A stretch of 56,486 nt of DNA from JBJEFI01 sp051873875 (GCA_051873875.1 JBJEFI010000050.1:1-56486); one strand, 5' to 3'. Positions 17,056 to 26,380 are shown, counted from the stretch's first letter. A program made the numbers and translations. Notes: a model not told the origin generated them from the letters alone.

Positions 17056-17904
17056 ATGAACATTTTTAGCAAATTGAATCAACTAACCAACTTAACTGAA
17101 AATGAGAAAACATTAGTTCGATATATGCAAGATAATCCTGAAGCTTTTACAAAAATGAGTGCTCTTGAAATTAGTAAAACTTGCTTTGTTTCAACCTCAA
17201 CTATTTATAGGTTCTGCAAAAAATTGGGTTTATCAGGCCTATCAGAATTAAAAGTACAAGTATCCTTGTCTATCAATGAGTATTTAAAAGAAAAAAGTTC
17301 ATTCGATTATGACTATCCGTTTAAGCAAAACGAAACACAACATCAAGTTTTACTGAATATAAAAGAATTATATGAACAAACACTAGTATCTTCATTAAAC
17401 TTAATAGATATGGATCAATTAAGGCTGATTTCTAACGTTTTAAAAAAGACACCACACATTGACGTTTATACATCTGCTGGAAATCTTTATTTTGTAGAGA
17501 ACTTTAAATTTCAAATGCAGGAAATAGGAACCTTTATTAACGTTCCCGTAGAAGAATACCATCAACTTCTAACAGCTTCTACCAGCAATGAAAATCATAT
17601 TGCAATAATCGTTTCTTTTGAAGGAAGAGGAGCAATCATACAAAAAATAGCAGATATATTAAAAAAGAATAAAACACCTATTGTTTTAATTTCTTCTACG
17701 AATAAAAATCCTCTTACTAAATATGCAAACTATCAATTGTATTTAAGTTCAAATGAAAATCACTTTAATAAAATTTCTTCTTTTTCAACAAGATTATCTT
17801 TGTTATATATTTTAGATTGTATATACACATGTTATTTTAAATTGGACTATGATAAAAATATAAACTATAAACTTAATACGTACAAAAAATTATCTAATAA
17901 ATAA
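17056..17904 (+). CDS. RpiR/MurR-family transcriptional regulator
   Basis: A 282-residue regulator. The N-terminal HTH_6 domain (about 1-77) contains the recognition region CFVSTSTIYRFCKKLGLSGLSELK, and the SIS sugar-phosphate-binding domain covers about 115-245 (HIDVYTSAGNLYFVENF, HIAIIVSFEGRGAI). A GAGGTGA ribosome site precedes the ATG, and TATAAT at about 17033 lies close upstream, so it has its own promoter. The SIS domain suggests response to a phosphosugar. It probably regulates the adjacent HAD gene or distant targets. Confidence 0.85.
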   Translation: MNIFSKLNQLTNLTENEKTLVRYMQDNPEAFTKMSALEISKTCFVSTSTIYRFCKKLGLSGLSELKVQVSLSINEYLKEKSSFDYDYPFKQNETQHQVLLNIKELYEQTLVSSLNLIDMDQLRLISNVLKKTPHIDVYTSAGNLYFVENFKFQMQEIGTFINVPVEEYHQLLTASTSNENHIAIIVSFEGRGAIIQKIADILKKNKTPIVLISSTNKNPLTKYANYQLYLSSNENHFNKISSFSTRLSLLYILDCIYTCYFKLDYDKNINYKLNTYKKLSNK

Positions 17905-17954
17905 TCATATTTGTTAGTACTCACATATGTTAACAAATACGTAAAGACAAACAA

Positions 17955-17992
17955 AAACCCACAAGAATCTAATTTTAGATTTTTGTGGGTTT
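17955..17992 (+). terminator. terminator of the RpiR regulator gene
   Basis: A 16-bp nearly perfect stem, 17955-17970 with 17977-17992, with a 6-nt loop. Confidence 0.85.
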
Positions 17993-18168
17993 CATAATGA
18001 ATTTTAGTTCACTTTTTAAATTAAATATAAAATTTCATTTACCTATGATGCTGTTTTCCATACCTTACGCTACGGACCATGTTTTTTATTTTAATGATAT
18101 TTTTGTGTAACACATATATATTAAGTCCGATATTATATAGAAATCAAAGATATTAAGTTGGTGGTAAT

Positions 18169-18615
18169 ATGAAATTTAAACCTGCTAAACTAGAAACTAC
18201 CTTTGTCGATCCTATAACCCCATATAGTCCTATAAAAGGTAGAAAATATACACTTACACATTCTGATATGACAAGTATGATGTTTTTAACCATAGCTACT
18301 GAGTATAATTACAGTGCTATAAACCAGGATTTAAGAGATGAACTTTTAGGTACATGGAAAACATATGATAATTCTTACAAACTACTTTTATATGCTTATA
18401 TTGGAGATTCGGATTATTATGTTTCTCTAACTAAATACCATGCTTTTAAATATCATATGGATCTAGCATTACAAGCTATAATGTATGGTGATAGAGAATT
18501 ACTAAAAAAATATCCGGAACTTGCCAATTGCCCCATTTATATAAAGTTTGATTCTTTTATCCCAATATTTAATAATTACGAGTTTTATGGATATATAAAA
18601 GACTATATAATATAA
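18169..18615 (+). CDS. Staygreen (SGR) family protein, Mg-dechelatase homologue
   Basis: A 148-residue soluble protein with the Staygreen signatures RKYTLTHSDMT (25-35) and LRDELLGTW (55-63), an HMDLALQAIMYGDRELLKKY helix, and PIYIKFDSF near residue 125. Plant SGR removes Mg from chlorophyll a. Bacterial homologues in non-photosynthetic species have been reported to show the same activity in vitro. The conserved His31/Asp33 and Asp57 are present, so the fold is probably active on some tetrapyrrole or metal substrate. It lacks the plant C-terminal Cys-rich extension. It is a lone gene just before rlmH on the other strand; its natural role in bacilli is unknown. Confidence 0.8.
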   Translation: MKFKPAKLETTFVDPITPYSPIKGRKYTLTHSDMTSMMFLTIATEYNYSAINQDLRDELLGTWKTYDNSYKLLLYAYIGDSDYYVSLTKYHAFKYHMDLALQAIMYGDRELLKKYPELANCPIYIKFDSFIPIFNNYEFYGYIKDYII

Positions 18616-18625
18616 AAAACCTCGC

Positions 18626-19105
18626 TTACTTGTGATACGGTTCATTTCGATTAATTCGATAAGCACGATACACTTGCTCTAATAAAATCAACCTTGCTAA
18701 TTGATGCGGAAATGTCATTTTTGAAAAAGAGATTGTATCGTTTGCACGCTTCATGACTTCTTCACTTAAACCTAATGAGCCACCAATAACAAAAGCAATT
18801 TTACTTTTGCCGTATGTAGCTAGTCGATCTAATTCCGCTGCAAATTGTTCAGAGCTTCGTTGCTTCCCTTCAATTGCTAGGGCAATAACATGTGTATCAT
18901 CACTAATTTTATTTAAAATTTTTTGACCTTCTTTTTGTTTTACGATTAACATATCTGCTTCGCTTAAATTTTCTGGAGCCTTTTCATCTGGCTGTTCAAT
19001 AATTTCCACTTTCGCATAAGCTGATAATCGTTTACAATATTCATCTATGCCTTGCTTTAAATATTTTTCTTTTAACTTGCCAATTGCTACGATTGAGATA
19101 TTCAC
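18626..19105 (-). CDS. rlmH: 23S rRNA pseudouridine-1915 N3-methyltransferase RlmH
   Basis: A 159-residue SPOUT methyltransferase, the usual full length. The C-terminal trefoil-knot motifs are present: FVIGGSLGLSEEV (AdoMet-binding loop) and the ending PYHK, with LPHQL-like FPHQLARLILLEQVYRAYRI. It methylates position 1915 in helix 69 of mature 70S ribosomes. The start is GTG 19105 behind AAAGGA. It is the yydA locus of Bacillus and lies next to a cluster of DnaA boxes. Confidence 0.95.
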   Translation of the reverse strand: MNISIVAIGKLKEKYLKQGIDEYCKRLSAYAKVEIIEQPDEKAPENLSEADMLIVKQKEGQKILNKISDDTHVIALAIEGKQRSSEQFAAELDRLATYGKSKIAFVIGGSLGLSEEVMKRANDTISFSKMTFPHQLARLILLEQVYRAYRINRNEPYHK

Positions 19106-19135
19106 ATGTTTATTTCCTTTCCACTTGTTGTATAG

Positions 19136-19475
19136 TTATCCACATTTTCTATCCACATATCCACATAAATTGTTTACAACTTTCTACTTATCCCCTGTAA
19201 ATATGATATAGACTGCTTTATTTTGACAATACTCGCACGTTGTGGATAAGTTTTGTTCTGTTGATAACTTTTCCATGTACGGAACGGTCTCACATTCGTC
19301 AATGATGACATCTAGCGCTAATTCTGTATGTTCTTCACAGCAATTTATTTTCATTTTCTCTACTCCTACTAAGTTATTAACATGTTTATAACTTTTTTAT
19401 TTTCATTTTTCTATTGTACATGATGAACGAAAAAAAGAAAGCATCAGTTTTTCAACTAATTCTTTCTTATCCACA
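19136..19475. promoter_or_regulatory. DnaA-box cluster beside rlmH
   Basis: Three perfect TTATCCACA boxes (19136-19144, 19241-19249 on the reverse strand, 19467-19475) and two with one mismatch (19149-19157, 19157-19165) lie within 340 bp. The first three are nearly contiguous. Some lie inside the small CxxH gene. The cluster is about 28 kb from oriC. Confidence 0.75.
19184..19354 (-). CDS. small CxxH/CxxC zinc-site protein (YyzF-like)
   Basis: A 56-residue protein. Residues 6-9 read CEEH (CxxH) and 40-43 read CEYC (CxxC), a likely four-ligand metal site. ATG 19354 has GGAG upstream. A protein of this kind occupies the same place between htrA and rlmH in related bacilli. Function unknown. 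Confidence 0.85.
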   Translation of the reverse strand: MKINCCEEHTELALDVIIDECETVPYMEKLSTEQNLSTTCEYCQNKAVYIIFTGDK

Positions 19476-19478
19476 ATG

Positions 19479-20618
19479 TTAATATTTTTCTTCCTCTAAT
19501 ACAACTTCCATTACTTGCTTTTGACCACTTCGATAAACGGTAATTTTTATTTTTTCGTTAATTTGATAACGATATAATTCTTTCCGAAATTGAGCAATGC
19601 TTGTTACATTTACATCATTTATTGCTGTAATTACATCATACTTTTCTAGTTTCGCCTTACTTGCCGCGCCATCCTTCTCAATAAAGGTGATACATACACC
19701 GCCTTGTACCTCTTTTGGCAATTTTAATGTTTCCGTCCAATCGTAGGCTGGAATCTCACTTAATGACCGTAATTCAACACCAATATATGGCCTTTTTATT
19801 TTTCCGCTCTTTTCTAACTCCTGAATAATTGGTTTTGCCAATGTAATTGGTATCGAAAAACCAATTCCTTCTACCTCTTGTTCAGCAATTTTCATTGAAT
19901 TAATACCAACAATTTGCCCATTGCTATCAATTAAGGCACCACCACTGTTACCTGGATTAATCGCTGCATCTGTTTGTAATACTTCCACTTGCCAATCATA
20001 ATGCCCATCTTTATTATAATCAACTGGGATAATCCGATTCGTTGCTGAAATAATCCCTTGAGTCGCACTGCCAGAGAAATCTAGCCCCAGTGGATTTCCA
20101 ATGGCAACAACAGATTGACCTTTCTTTAATGTTGTTGAATCGCCAAGTGTGGCCACTACGTTAATTCCAGCTTCCTTTATTTTTATCAGTGCTAAATCAG
20201 TCACAGCATCACTACCTAATAATGTTGCCGGAATACGTTTGCCACTTGGCAAACTAACCTCTAGCTGTTTTGCGCCATCAATGACATGGTGGTTTGTCAC
20301 GATATATGCAAACCCTTTTTCCTTCTTATAAATGACACCTGATCCTGTTGTTGCTGCCATTTCTTTTCTTTCTCCAGTCTCTTGCCTGATACTAATAACG
20401 CCTATAACAGCATCATTTACTTTTTCAATTGCTTTTGTTATATCGCTCTGTTTAATTGATTGAGTAGTAATTGGTTCTACTTTTTTACTAGCTACTTCTA
20501 TGTTTGATTTTTGCTGCTCCATCACAAAGAAAGGCAATGTAAAAAAGACAAGTAATCCGCCAACGATAACACCAGCAAAAGAAGCGAAAAAAAGCGATCG
20601 TCTCGAACGTCTACGCAT
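19479..20618 (-). CDS. htrC: HtrA/DegP-type membrane-anchored serine protease
   Basis: A 379-residue protease. Residues 9-33 form the membrane anchor. The trypsin-like domain has the triad His111 (TNHHVIDG), Asp141 (VTDLALIKI) and Ser225 (GNSGGAL). A PDZ domain covers about 285-375. The start is ATG 20618 behind AAAGGAGAGG; an ATG 27 bases further up lacks a ribosome site. It degrades or refolds damaged proteins outside the membrane. In bacilli it ends the walRK locus (YyxA/HtrC), though here a terminator and 250 bp separate it from walJ, so it probably has its own promoter. Confidence 0.92.
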   Translation of the reverse strand: MRRRSRRSLFFASFAGVIVGGLLVFFTLPFFVMEQQKSNIEVASKKVEPITTQSIKQSDITKAIEKVNDAVIGVISIRQETGERKEMAATTGSGVIYKKEKGFAYIVTNHHVIDGAKQLEVSLPSGKRIPATLLGSDAVTDLALIKIKEAGINVVATLGDSTTLKKGQSVVAIGNPLGLDFSGSATQGIISATNRIIPVDYNKDGHYDWQVEVLQTDAAINPGNSGGALIDSNGQIVGINSMKIAEQEVEGIGFSIPITLAKPIIQELEKSGKIKRPYIGVELRSLSEIPAYDWTETLKLPKEVQGGVCITFIEKDGAASKAKLEKYDVITAINDVNVTSIAQFRKELYRYQINEKIKITVYRSGQKQVMEVVLEEEKY

Positions 20619-20839
20619 ATTCCTATCCTCTCCTTTTACTCTCATTATGACGCAATTTATTTTATTACATACCTATTAAAGCCACTCTAATCGTTGAATA
20701 CGCTAATATATTATGAAGAAAAAATGATTTTATGTTTGGAAAAGAAATAGTTAAAAGTCTTCACTAATTTTCACACTTAAAAAGGACTTATCATTATTTA
20801 CTCTTTTTCACCTCATCCTTTCCTATTGTAAAATAAAGA

Positions 20840-20861
20840 GAGACTGCTCATGGGCAGTCTC
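20840..20861 (-). terminator. terminator of the walRKHIJ operon
   Basis: An 8-bp stem (20840-20847 with 20854-20861) with a 6-nt loop lies 9 nt past the walJ stop. T-rich sequence follows on the minus strand. Confidence 0.85.
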
Positions 20862-20869
20862 CTTTATTG

Positions 20870-21664
20870 TTATACAAATTTAAGTGGCGTTGGTATTTTC
20901 GGACTTGTATCGCGAATTTTCACCCGTTCTTTTATATCAAATCCTTTTGTTTCTAACACTTGCTCAACAGTCATACGAGCTAAATCGACCATATTATTAT
21001 CTTGGCTTAAATGGGCTAAGTAAACTTCATTTGTTTTATCGCCAATAACATCGGCTAACGCAAGACCCGCATCTTCATTAGAAACATGGCCAAAGTCTCC
21101 TAAAATACGTCGCTTTAAGCTCCATGGATAACGTCCCATTTGAAGCATGTTCACATCATGATTACTTTCAAAAATAAAGACGTTGGAATCTTTAATAACA
21201 CCTTTCATTTTATCACTTACATAACCAGTGTCCGTAATGGTTGTCAGCTTTTTATCGCCATGATGAAAAACATAAAACATCGGCTCAGCTGCGTCATGAG
21301 AAACACCAAATGATTCAACGGTAATATCGCCAAAATCCTTTGTTGTTCCTACTTCAAAGGTAAACTTTTGATCCGTTGCAACTTCCCCAATATACGGTTC
21401 CATTGCTTTCCATGTTTTCTCGTTTGCATAAATAGGTAACTTATATTTTCTCGCTAAGATGCCTACTCCTTTTATATGATCGCTATGCTCATGGGTTACT
21501 AATATACCCTGTAAGTCTTTTATTTCCCGATCAATATGTTTGAATAAGCCTTCCATTCCTTTTCCACTCATGCCTGCATCTACTAGTAGCTTTCCTTTTT
21601 CTGTTGCTACATATAAGGCATTTCCCGTACTTCCGCTTGCTAGCACACTAAAATGCAAGCTCAT
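20870..21664 (-). CDS. walJ: WalJ (YycJ) metallo-beta-lactamase-fold hydrolase
   Basis: A 264-residue protein with the MBL signature THEHSDH (57-63), plus further metal ligands in VSHDAAEP and the closing AHLSQDN. The family has been proposed to act as an exonuclease or in coordination of cell division with replication. It is the last gene of the wal operon and overlaps walI by 17 bp, so it is co-translated. Confidence 0.92.
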   Translation of the reverse strand: MSLHFSVLASGSTGNALYVATEKGKLLVDAGMSGKGMEGLFKHIDREIKDLQGILVTHEHSDHIKGVGILARKYKLPIYANEKTWKAMEPYIGEVATDQKFTFEVGTTKDFGDITVESFGVSHDAAEPMFYVFHHGDKKLTTITDTGYVSDKMKGVIKDSNVFIFESNHDVNMLQMGRYPWSLKRRILGDFGHVSNEDAGLALADVIGDKTNEVYLAHLSQDNNMVDLARMTVEQVLETKGFDIKERVKIRDTSPKIPTPLKFV

Positions 21665-22466
21665 TTTTCCTCACTCCATCTTTCGTTTCTGACCGAATAA
21701 TTTGTCCCTCAATTGCATTAATGAATAAATCTTTATCCCCATTTACCGAAAAATGCCATGCAGGAGCAATGACTTGAATATCGGTTTCTTCAGGAATTAA
21801 CTTGTAATAGCCAAGTTCCACTTTTGTAATTTTACTTTTAGAGGGTAATTCATTTTTTTCATATAGTATTTCTAATGCCTTAATGGCTGGTATTAATTCC
21901 TGGTTCCCTATTGTTGATTCCATCTCTGCAATTTCTTTTAACATCGTTTGTTCATAACTAACGAGTTTATTATCACTTCCATAATGAAGCGTAAGCATTG
22001 CATTATTATTATAATAAATCATTTTCCCTTTATATTTTTGGAAGAAATAAATCGTTTGTGTTTGTGGGTCGGTTTTCCAATATTGATATTGTTCACCATC
22101 AATCACATATTCCTTCAAAAACTGAGTAAAGAAAAATTGTTTATTTTTCTCTGGAATAAAAAGTGGTTCTTTAATAACAGAGTGAATCGTCGTTAAGTTA
22201 GTTAAAACCGCTTTTTGATTTTTTAAAAGGGATACTTCCTGTTCCGAAAACACTCGGCTTTGAGCAGAAATATACCCTTCCTTTATAGATTCCTTTGGAA
22301 GTTCTACATACTTAATTTCATCTGCATCTAATTTTTCTTCTATTGATGCTTCAACTAGTACTTCTAATTGATTTTCATTTATTTTTAGCAATACTTCGTA
22401 GCCTAAAAAGATATTTAATAGTAAGAAGGTGATAATAAAGATTGTTTTAATTCTACTCCAATCCAA
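21648..22466 (-). CDS. yycI: WalI (YycI) regulator of WalK
   Basis: A 272-residue protein with a single N-terminal membrane helix (about residues 6-25) and an extracytoplasmic YycH/YycI-type domain. With YycH it binds the membrane helices of WalK and tunes its activity (known in B. subtilis and S. aureus). The start is TTG 22466 behind AAAGGAGGAG; it overlaps the yycH stop by 14 bp. Confidence 0.9.
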   Translation of the reverse strand: MDWSRIKTIFIITFLLLNIFLGYEVLLKINENQLEVLVEASIEEKLDADEIKYVELPKESIKEGYISAQSRVFSEQEVSLLKNQKAVLTNLTTIHSVIKEPLFIPEKNKQFFFTQFLKEYVIDGEQYQYWKTDPQTQTIYFFQKYKGKMIYYNNNAMLTLHYGSDNKLVSYEQTMLKEIAEMESTIGNQELIPAIKALEILYEKNELPSKSKITKVELGYYKLIPEETDIQVIAPAWHFSVNGDKDLFINAIEGQIIRSETKDGVRKNELAF

Positions 22467-23787
22467 TTATTTCTCCTCCTTTGCCATCTTTCTTTTCTAC
22501 AATTTTTTTATAGTAATTTTCGTATTCAATTACCCAAACTGGCTCTAAATTAATGTATTTGTTACTTATATTTTCAATACTTAATTCATAGCCAATAAAA
22601 ATATCTTTAATTAAATCAACATCAATATCTTTCGTATTTTTGATAATATCACGCACTTGTTCACCAGATAATAATGTAATTGGCTGACTCCGGATTACCA
22701 TTCCACTATTAATTTTGAATAAGGCTCGACTATATGAAATAATATCTTCTTCTCCCCACGTTTGGCGAATTGCTGAAATACCATCTCGATTAAAAACAGG
22801 GATATTATTTTGATATAATCGGAAAACCGTTTCTCCCTTAAACCCATTCCAACTAAATAAATAATATGGAGCTGTCCAACCACCATGGTCATTTATAAAT
22901 TTAAAGCTTTTTTGAATTAATGGCCCGCTTGTACTATGTTGGTTCGTTGGAATGGCAGGATTCACATATCGAACAAGCTGCGTTTGATATTGAACCTTTA
23001 ATATTCTGCTACCATCGATATAGGATTCACCCTCTGCTGATATATCCTTCTTCACATTATCAGGATTTAATAACAACGCATTTTTAAACTTTTCTATGTC
23101 TAATTGATTAATAATAAACATTTCTTGATCGCGCTTCATTGCGTCATAGGGCAGGTAAATTATTCTTCCCTCTGTTACTTTATAACTAAAATAAGTTGGC
23201 AATTTGATTAGCTTTTGTTCACAACTATTTTTTATTGATGCTACATTTACATTTCTTAATGTTGCTTTGTAAACAGTCTTTTCATGATAGCTAACTAAAT
23301 AAATTGTTAATGCTTTATCATTCATCTGTTTTGTATCTAAAATAATGCGATCTATCTCAATTCCACCTGTTTCACTTTCATCAATTGTAAACAACTGATC
23401 TAATTGTTGAATTGGAACCTTCGTTGGGAATATAAGTTCAATCTTATCTTCACCATGGATCGTCTGAATAAATTGTTGTTCAGATAAATGATTAGTTATA
23501 TTCGTAAAGCTGCCGATTTCGCCTTTTTGCACTTCCTTATAGACGTAGTTAATATCGGAAATTTCATTACTACCATAGTTTTTGCCATTGTAATGATAAA
23601 GAATTTGCTTCGGTTTAATGACTTCTTCTAAACTTTTCTTTGATCCAAATGTTACATCTTGAATTACTTCATCACTATTAGAAATATAATCTGTATTAGG
23701 GTGATACGTCCAAAGCACCCAGGTAAGAACTAAGCTAACTAAAACTAAACATGTTAATAATAATGATTTTAACGATTCAATATTCAT
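22453..23787 (-). CDS. yycH: WalH (YycH) regulator of WalK
   Basis: A 444-residue protein with one membrane helix near the N-terminus (about 9-28) and a large extracytoplasmic domain. ATG 23787 overlaps the walK stop (ATGA), with GGTGAT upstream; a TTG six bases earlier is less likely. It partners with YycI to control WalK at the division site. Confidence 0.9.
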   Translation of the reverse strand: MNIESLKSLLLTCLVLVSLVLTWVLWTYHPNTDYISNSDEVIQDVTFGSKKSLEEVIKPKQILYHYNGKNYGSNEISDINYVYKEVQKGEIGSFTNITNHLSEQQFIQTIHGEDKIELIFPTKVPIQQLDQLFTIDESETGGIEIDRIILDTKQMNDKALTIYLVSYHEKTVYKATLRNVNVASIKNSCEQKLIKLPTYFSYKVTEGRIIYLPYDAMKRDQEMFIINQLDIEKFKNALLLNPDNVKKDISAEGESYIDGSRILKVQYQTQLVRYVNPAIPTNQHSTSGPLIQKSFKFINDHGGWTAPYYLFSWNGFKGETVFRLYQNNIPVFNRDGISAIRQTWGEEDIISYSRALFKINSGMVIRSQPITLLSGEQVRDIIKNTKDIDVDLIKDIFIGYELSIENISNKYINLEPVWVIEYENYYKKIVEKKDGKGGEIIGLE

Positions 23788-25607
23788 TCCCAATCATCAC
23801 CTTGATCTTGTTCTAGTGGAAGGGTAAAGTAAATTGTCGTTCCCTTTCCTTCCTGACTTTCCGCCCAAATCTTTCCCCCATGTGCTTGAATCATTTCCTT
23901 GGCAATAGCTAAACCTAGCCCTGTTCCGCCTAATTTTCTCGTTCTTGCTTTATCAACGCGATAGAATCGATCAAATATTTTTCCAATATTCTCTTTCGGG
24001 ATACCTACTCCCTCATCACTAATACTAACAAGTAAGAAATCATCCTTTTCACGCATGCGATATGTAATTTTTCCACCTTCAGGAGAATATTTCATTGCAT
24101 TGGAAATAATATTATAAATAACTTGGGTAATTTTATCTTCATCTAATTCAACATAATGTGGTTTTTTTGAAAAAGAACGTTGAAACGTCACATTTTGCTG
24201 CTTACTCATCTCAAAGCGATCAATGATTTTATTAAAAAATGTTGTAAAGTTCACCCAATCTTTCATTAAGTGATATTCTGTACTATCTAACTTGGATAAT
24301 TGTAATAAATCTGTTACAAGTCGAATCATTCGCTCTGTTTCATCTTGTGTTACTTGTAAAAATTGCGGTGCTAATTTTTCATCTTGCCAAGCCCCATCTG
24401 ATAATGCTTCTAAATAACTTCGCATTGTCGTTAACGGTGTTCGTAATTCATGAGAAACATTAGCAACGAATTCTCGTCGCTCTTGCTCAATTTTTTCCTG
24501 CTCTGTTACATCATATAAAACGACAATAAGACCATTTACTTTCCCTGTATCTTTTTGAACAACAGAGAAACTAGCACGAATAATATATGGCTTATTTCTT
24601 GTACTGAAATCTAATAAAACATCCTCAGGCTCATCAAATAGATTTTCCATTGAATATTGTTCTTCAAGTCCTAATACTTCTAAAACTGGTTTATCTAAAG
24701 CTGTTTCACGTGAAACATTTAGCATCTCACTAGCAGGATGATTTAATAAGATGATACGCCCTTTTCGATCTGTTGCAATAACCCCATCTGTCATATGGGT
24801 TAAGACACTAGATAACTTTCTTTTCTCTCCTTCTGTCGTTGCTCTAGCTTGTAGTAATTTAAGAGAGAGATTATTAAAGGTTTCAGATAGTTGACCAATT
24901 TCATCGTTCCCATATACTTTTACTTTTCTAGAAAAGTTTCCTTTTGCCATTTCTATTGCTTGCTTCCGCATTTCAACAATTGGACGAGTAATGGTTCTTG
25001 CCAATAATATTCCAAGTAAGGCTGTTACCCCTAAGGCAATAGCTGTCCCTGTCATAAAAATGCGATTAATATCTCGCATTTGGTCATAAATGTCTTCCAT
25101 TGAAGCAAGGAGATAGATAGCACCTACCGTTTCATTATTTACTTTAATTGGGACAACCATGATGCGCATTTTGTCACCCGATTTTTCATCAATGGATTCC
25201 TTTTCTTGCTTCGTTCCTACAACTAAGGCACGTTTAACTAATAGTTGTGTCGTTCGCTTACCAATAATGTCTTGGTTTTCTGAATTTGATGTACCGATAA
25301 CACGACCACTTTTATCAATAACTTGTACTTCATTTAAATCCTCAGAAATAAAATCTCGCATTAATGTTTGAATATCCGCTTCAAGAGAAGGGTCTTCTTT
25401 CTTTCTCTCTTTCGAAAATGCTTGTTCTAAATTGTAGTATAATAAATTCATCCGCTCATTTATTGATTCAGTGAAGTTGTCGGTAAGACGTCGTTCCAAT
25501 TGCTGAAAAAAATAAACGCCCATAATTTGCATAGCCACTAAAATAAGTAACACATAAATTAAAATAAACTTCGTGTGAATTGAACGTAAAAAACTAAACC
25601 CTCTCAT
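23784..25607 (-). CDS. walK: WalK sensor histidine kinase
   Basis: 607 residues: membrane helix 14-34, extracellular Cache/PAS domain (about 37-180), second helix 182-204, HAMP 205-255, cytoplasmic PAS 262-370, HisKA with the phospho-accepting His386 (VSHELRTP), then the HATPase with NAMKYSPEGG, DEGVGIP and GTGLGLAI motifs. It senses cell-wall state and controls WalR, which is essential for wall hydrolase genes. In the cytoplasmic PAS domain His271 and Asp274 match two of the four S. aureus zinc ligands, but the third ligand position (LHDVTEQ in S. aureus) reads LYDVTEQ here. A perfect parS site lies inside the gene at 24702. Confidence 0.97.
   Translation of the reverse strand: MRGFSFLRSIHTKFILIYVLLILVAMQIMGVYFFQQLERRLTDNFTESINERMNLLYYNLEQAFSKERKKEDPSLEADIQTLMRDFISEDLNEVQVIDKSGRVIGTSNSENQDIIGKRTTQLLVKRALVVGTKQEKESIDEKSGDKMRIMVVPIKVNNETVGAIYLLASMEDIYDQMRDINRIFMTGTAIALGVTALLGILLARTITRPIVEMRKQAIEMAKGNFSRKVKVYGNDEIGQLSETFNNLSLKLLQARATTEGEKRKLSSVLTHMTDGVIATDRKGRIILLNHPASEMLNVSRETALDKPVLEVLGLEEQYSMENLFDEPEDVLLDFSTRNKPYIIRASFSVVQKDTGKVNGLIVVLYDVTEQEKIEQERREFVANVSHELRTPLTTMRSYLEALSDGAWQDEKLAPQFLQVTQDETERMIRLVTDLLQLSKLDSTEYHLMKDWVNFTTFFNKIIDRFEMSKQQNVTFQRSFSKKPHYVELDEDKITQVIYNIISNAMKYSPEGGKITYRMREKDDFLLVSISDEGVGIPKENIGKIFDRFYRVDKARTRKLGGTGLGLAIAKEMIQAHGGKIWAESQEGKGTTIYFTLPLEQDQGDDWE
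24702..24717. promoter_or_regulatory. parS site inside walK
   Basis: Perfect 16-bp palindrome TGTTTCACGTGAAACA, the ParB (Spo0J) binding site, carried within coding sequence for the walK PAS region. Confidence 0.95.
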
Positions 25608-25619
25608 GGATTACTCCTT

Positions 25620-26324
25620 TTATTCTTGTTCTGGATCGCGTAAATAATACCCAACGCCTCGTCTTGTTACAATAATTGTTGGGTGACTAGAGTTATCTTC
25701 AATTTTTTCACGTAGACGACGGATTGTTACATCTACTGTTCGCACATCACCAAAATAATCATAGCCCCATACCGTTTGTAATAAGTGCTCTCGCGTTGCT
25801 ACTTGTCCCATATGTTTTGCTAAATAATGTAGGAGTTCAAATTCACGATGCGTTAATTCTACGTTTTCACCACGTTTTGTAACCGTATAAGAGCTTGGAT
25901 TAATAACTAATGGTCCAACGATTAATTCTGGATTTTCTTCTTTCTCTACCGTAATGACTTGTGCTTGACGACGTAAATTTACTTTTACACGAGCAAGCAA
26001 TTCTCTCGTACTAAATGGCTTTGTTACATAATCATCTGCGCCAAGCTCTAATCCTAATACTTTATCAATTTCAGAATCCTTAGCTGTTAGCATAATAATT
26101 GGTACATCATATGTTTTTCTTACTTCACGACAAACTTCTAAGCCATCTTTGTATGGAAGCATAATATCAAGAATAATTAAATCTGGTAATTCCTTATGTA
26201 CCTTTTCAATTGCTTCTTCACCATCATAAGCACAAACTGTTTCATATCCTTCTTTTTCAAGGTTGAATTTCAGTATATCAGCAATCGGTCTTTCATCATC
26301 TACGATTAATATCTTTTTATTCAT
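25620..26324 (-). CDS. walR: WalR response regulator
   Basis: A 234-residue OmpR-type regulator: receiver domain (1-120) with acidic pocket Asp9/Asp10, phospho-acceptor Asp53 and conserved Lys in VTKPF, and a winged-helix domain (about 135-230) with the VDVTIRRLREKIE recognition helix. The start is ATG 26324 behind AAGGGGGAA. It is the first gene of walR-walK-yycH-yycI-walJ and the master regulator of wall homeostasis, essential in bacilli and staphylococci. Confidence 0.97.
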   Translation of the reverse strand: MNKKILIVDDERPIADILKFNLEKEGYETVCAYDGEEAIEKVHKELPDLIILDIMLPYKDGLEVCREVRKTYDVPIIMLTAKDSEIDKVLGLELGADDYVTKPFSTRELLARVKVNLRRQAQVITVEKEENPELIVGPLVINPSSYTVTKRGENVELTHREFELLHYLAKHMGQVATREHLLQTVWGYDYFGDVRTVDVTIRRLREKIEDNSSHPTIIVTRRGVGYYLRDPEQE

Positions 26325-26380
26325 AATAGAGTTCCCCCTTTTTCCTAAGCATTTCATTTGTATCTATTCTTATTATAGAA

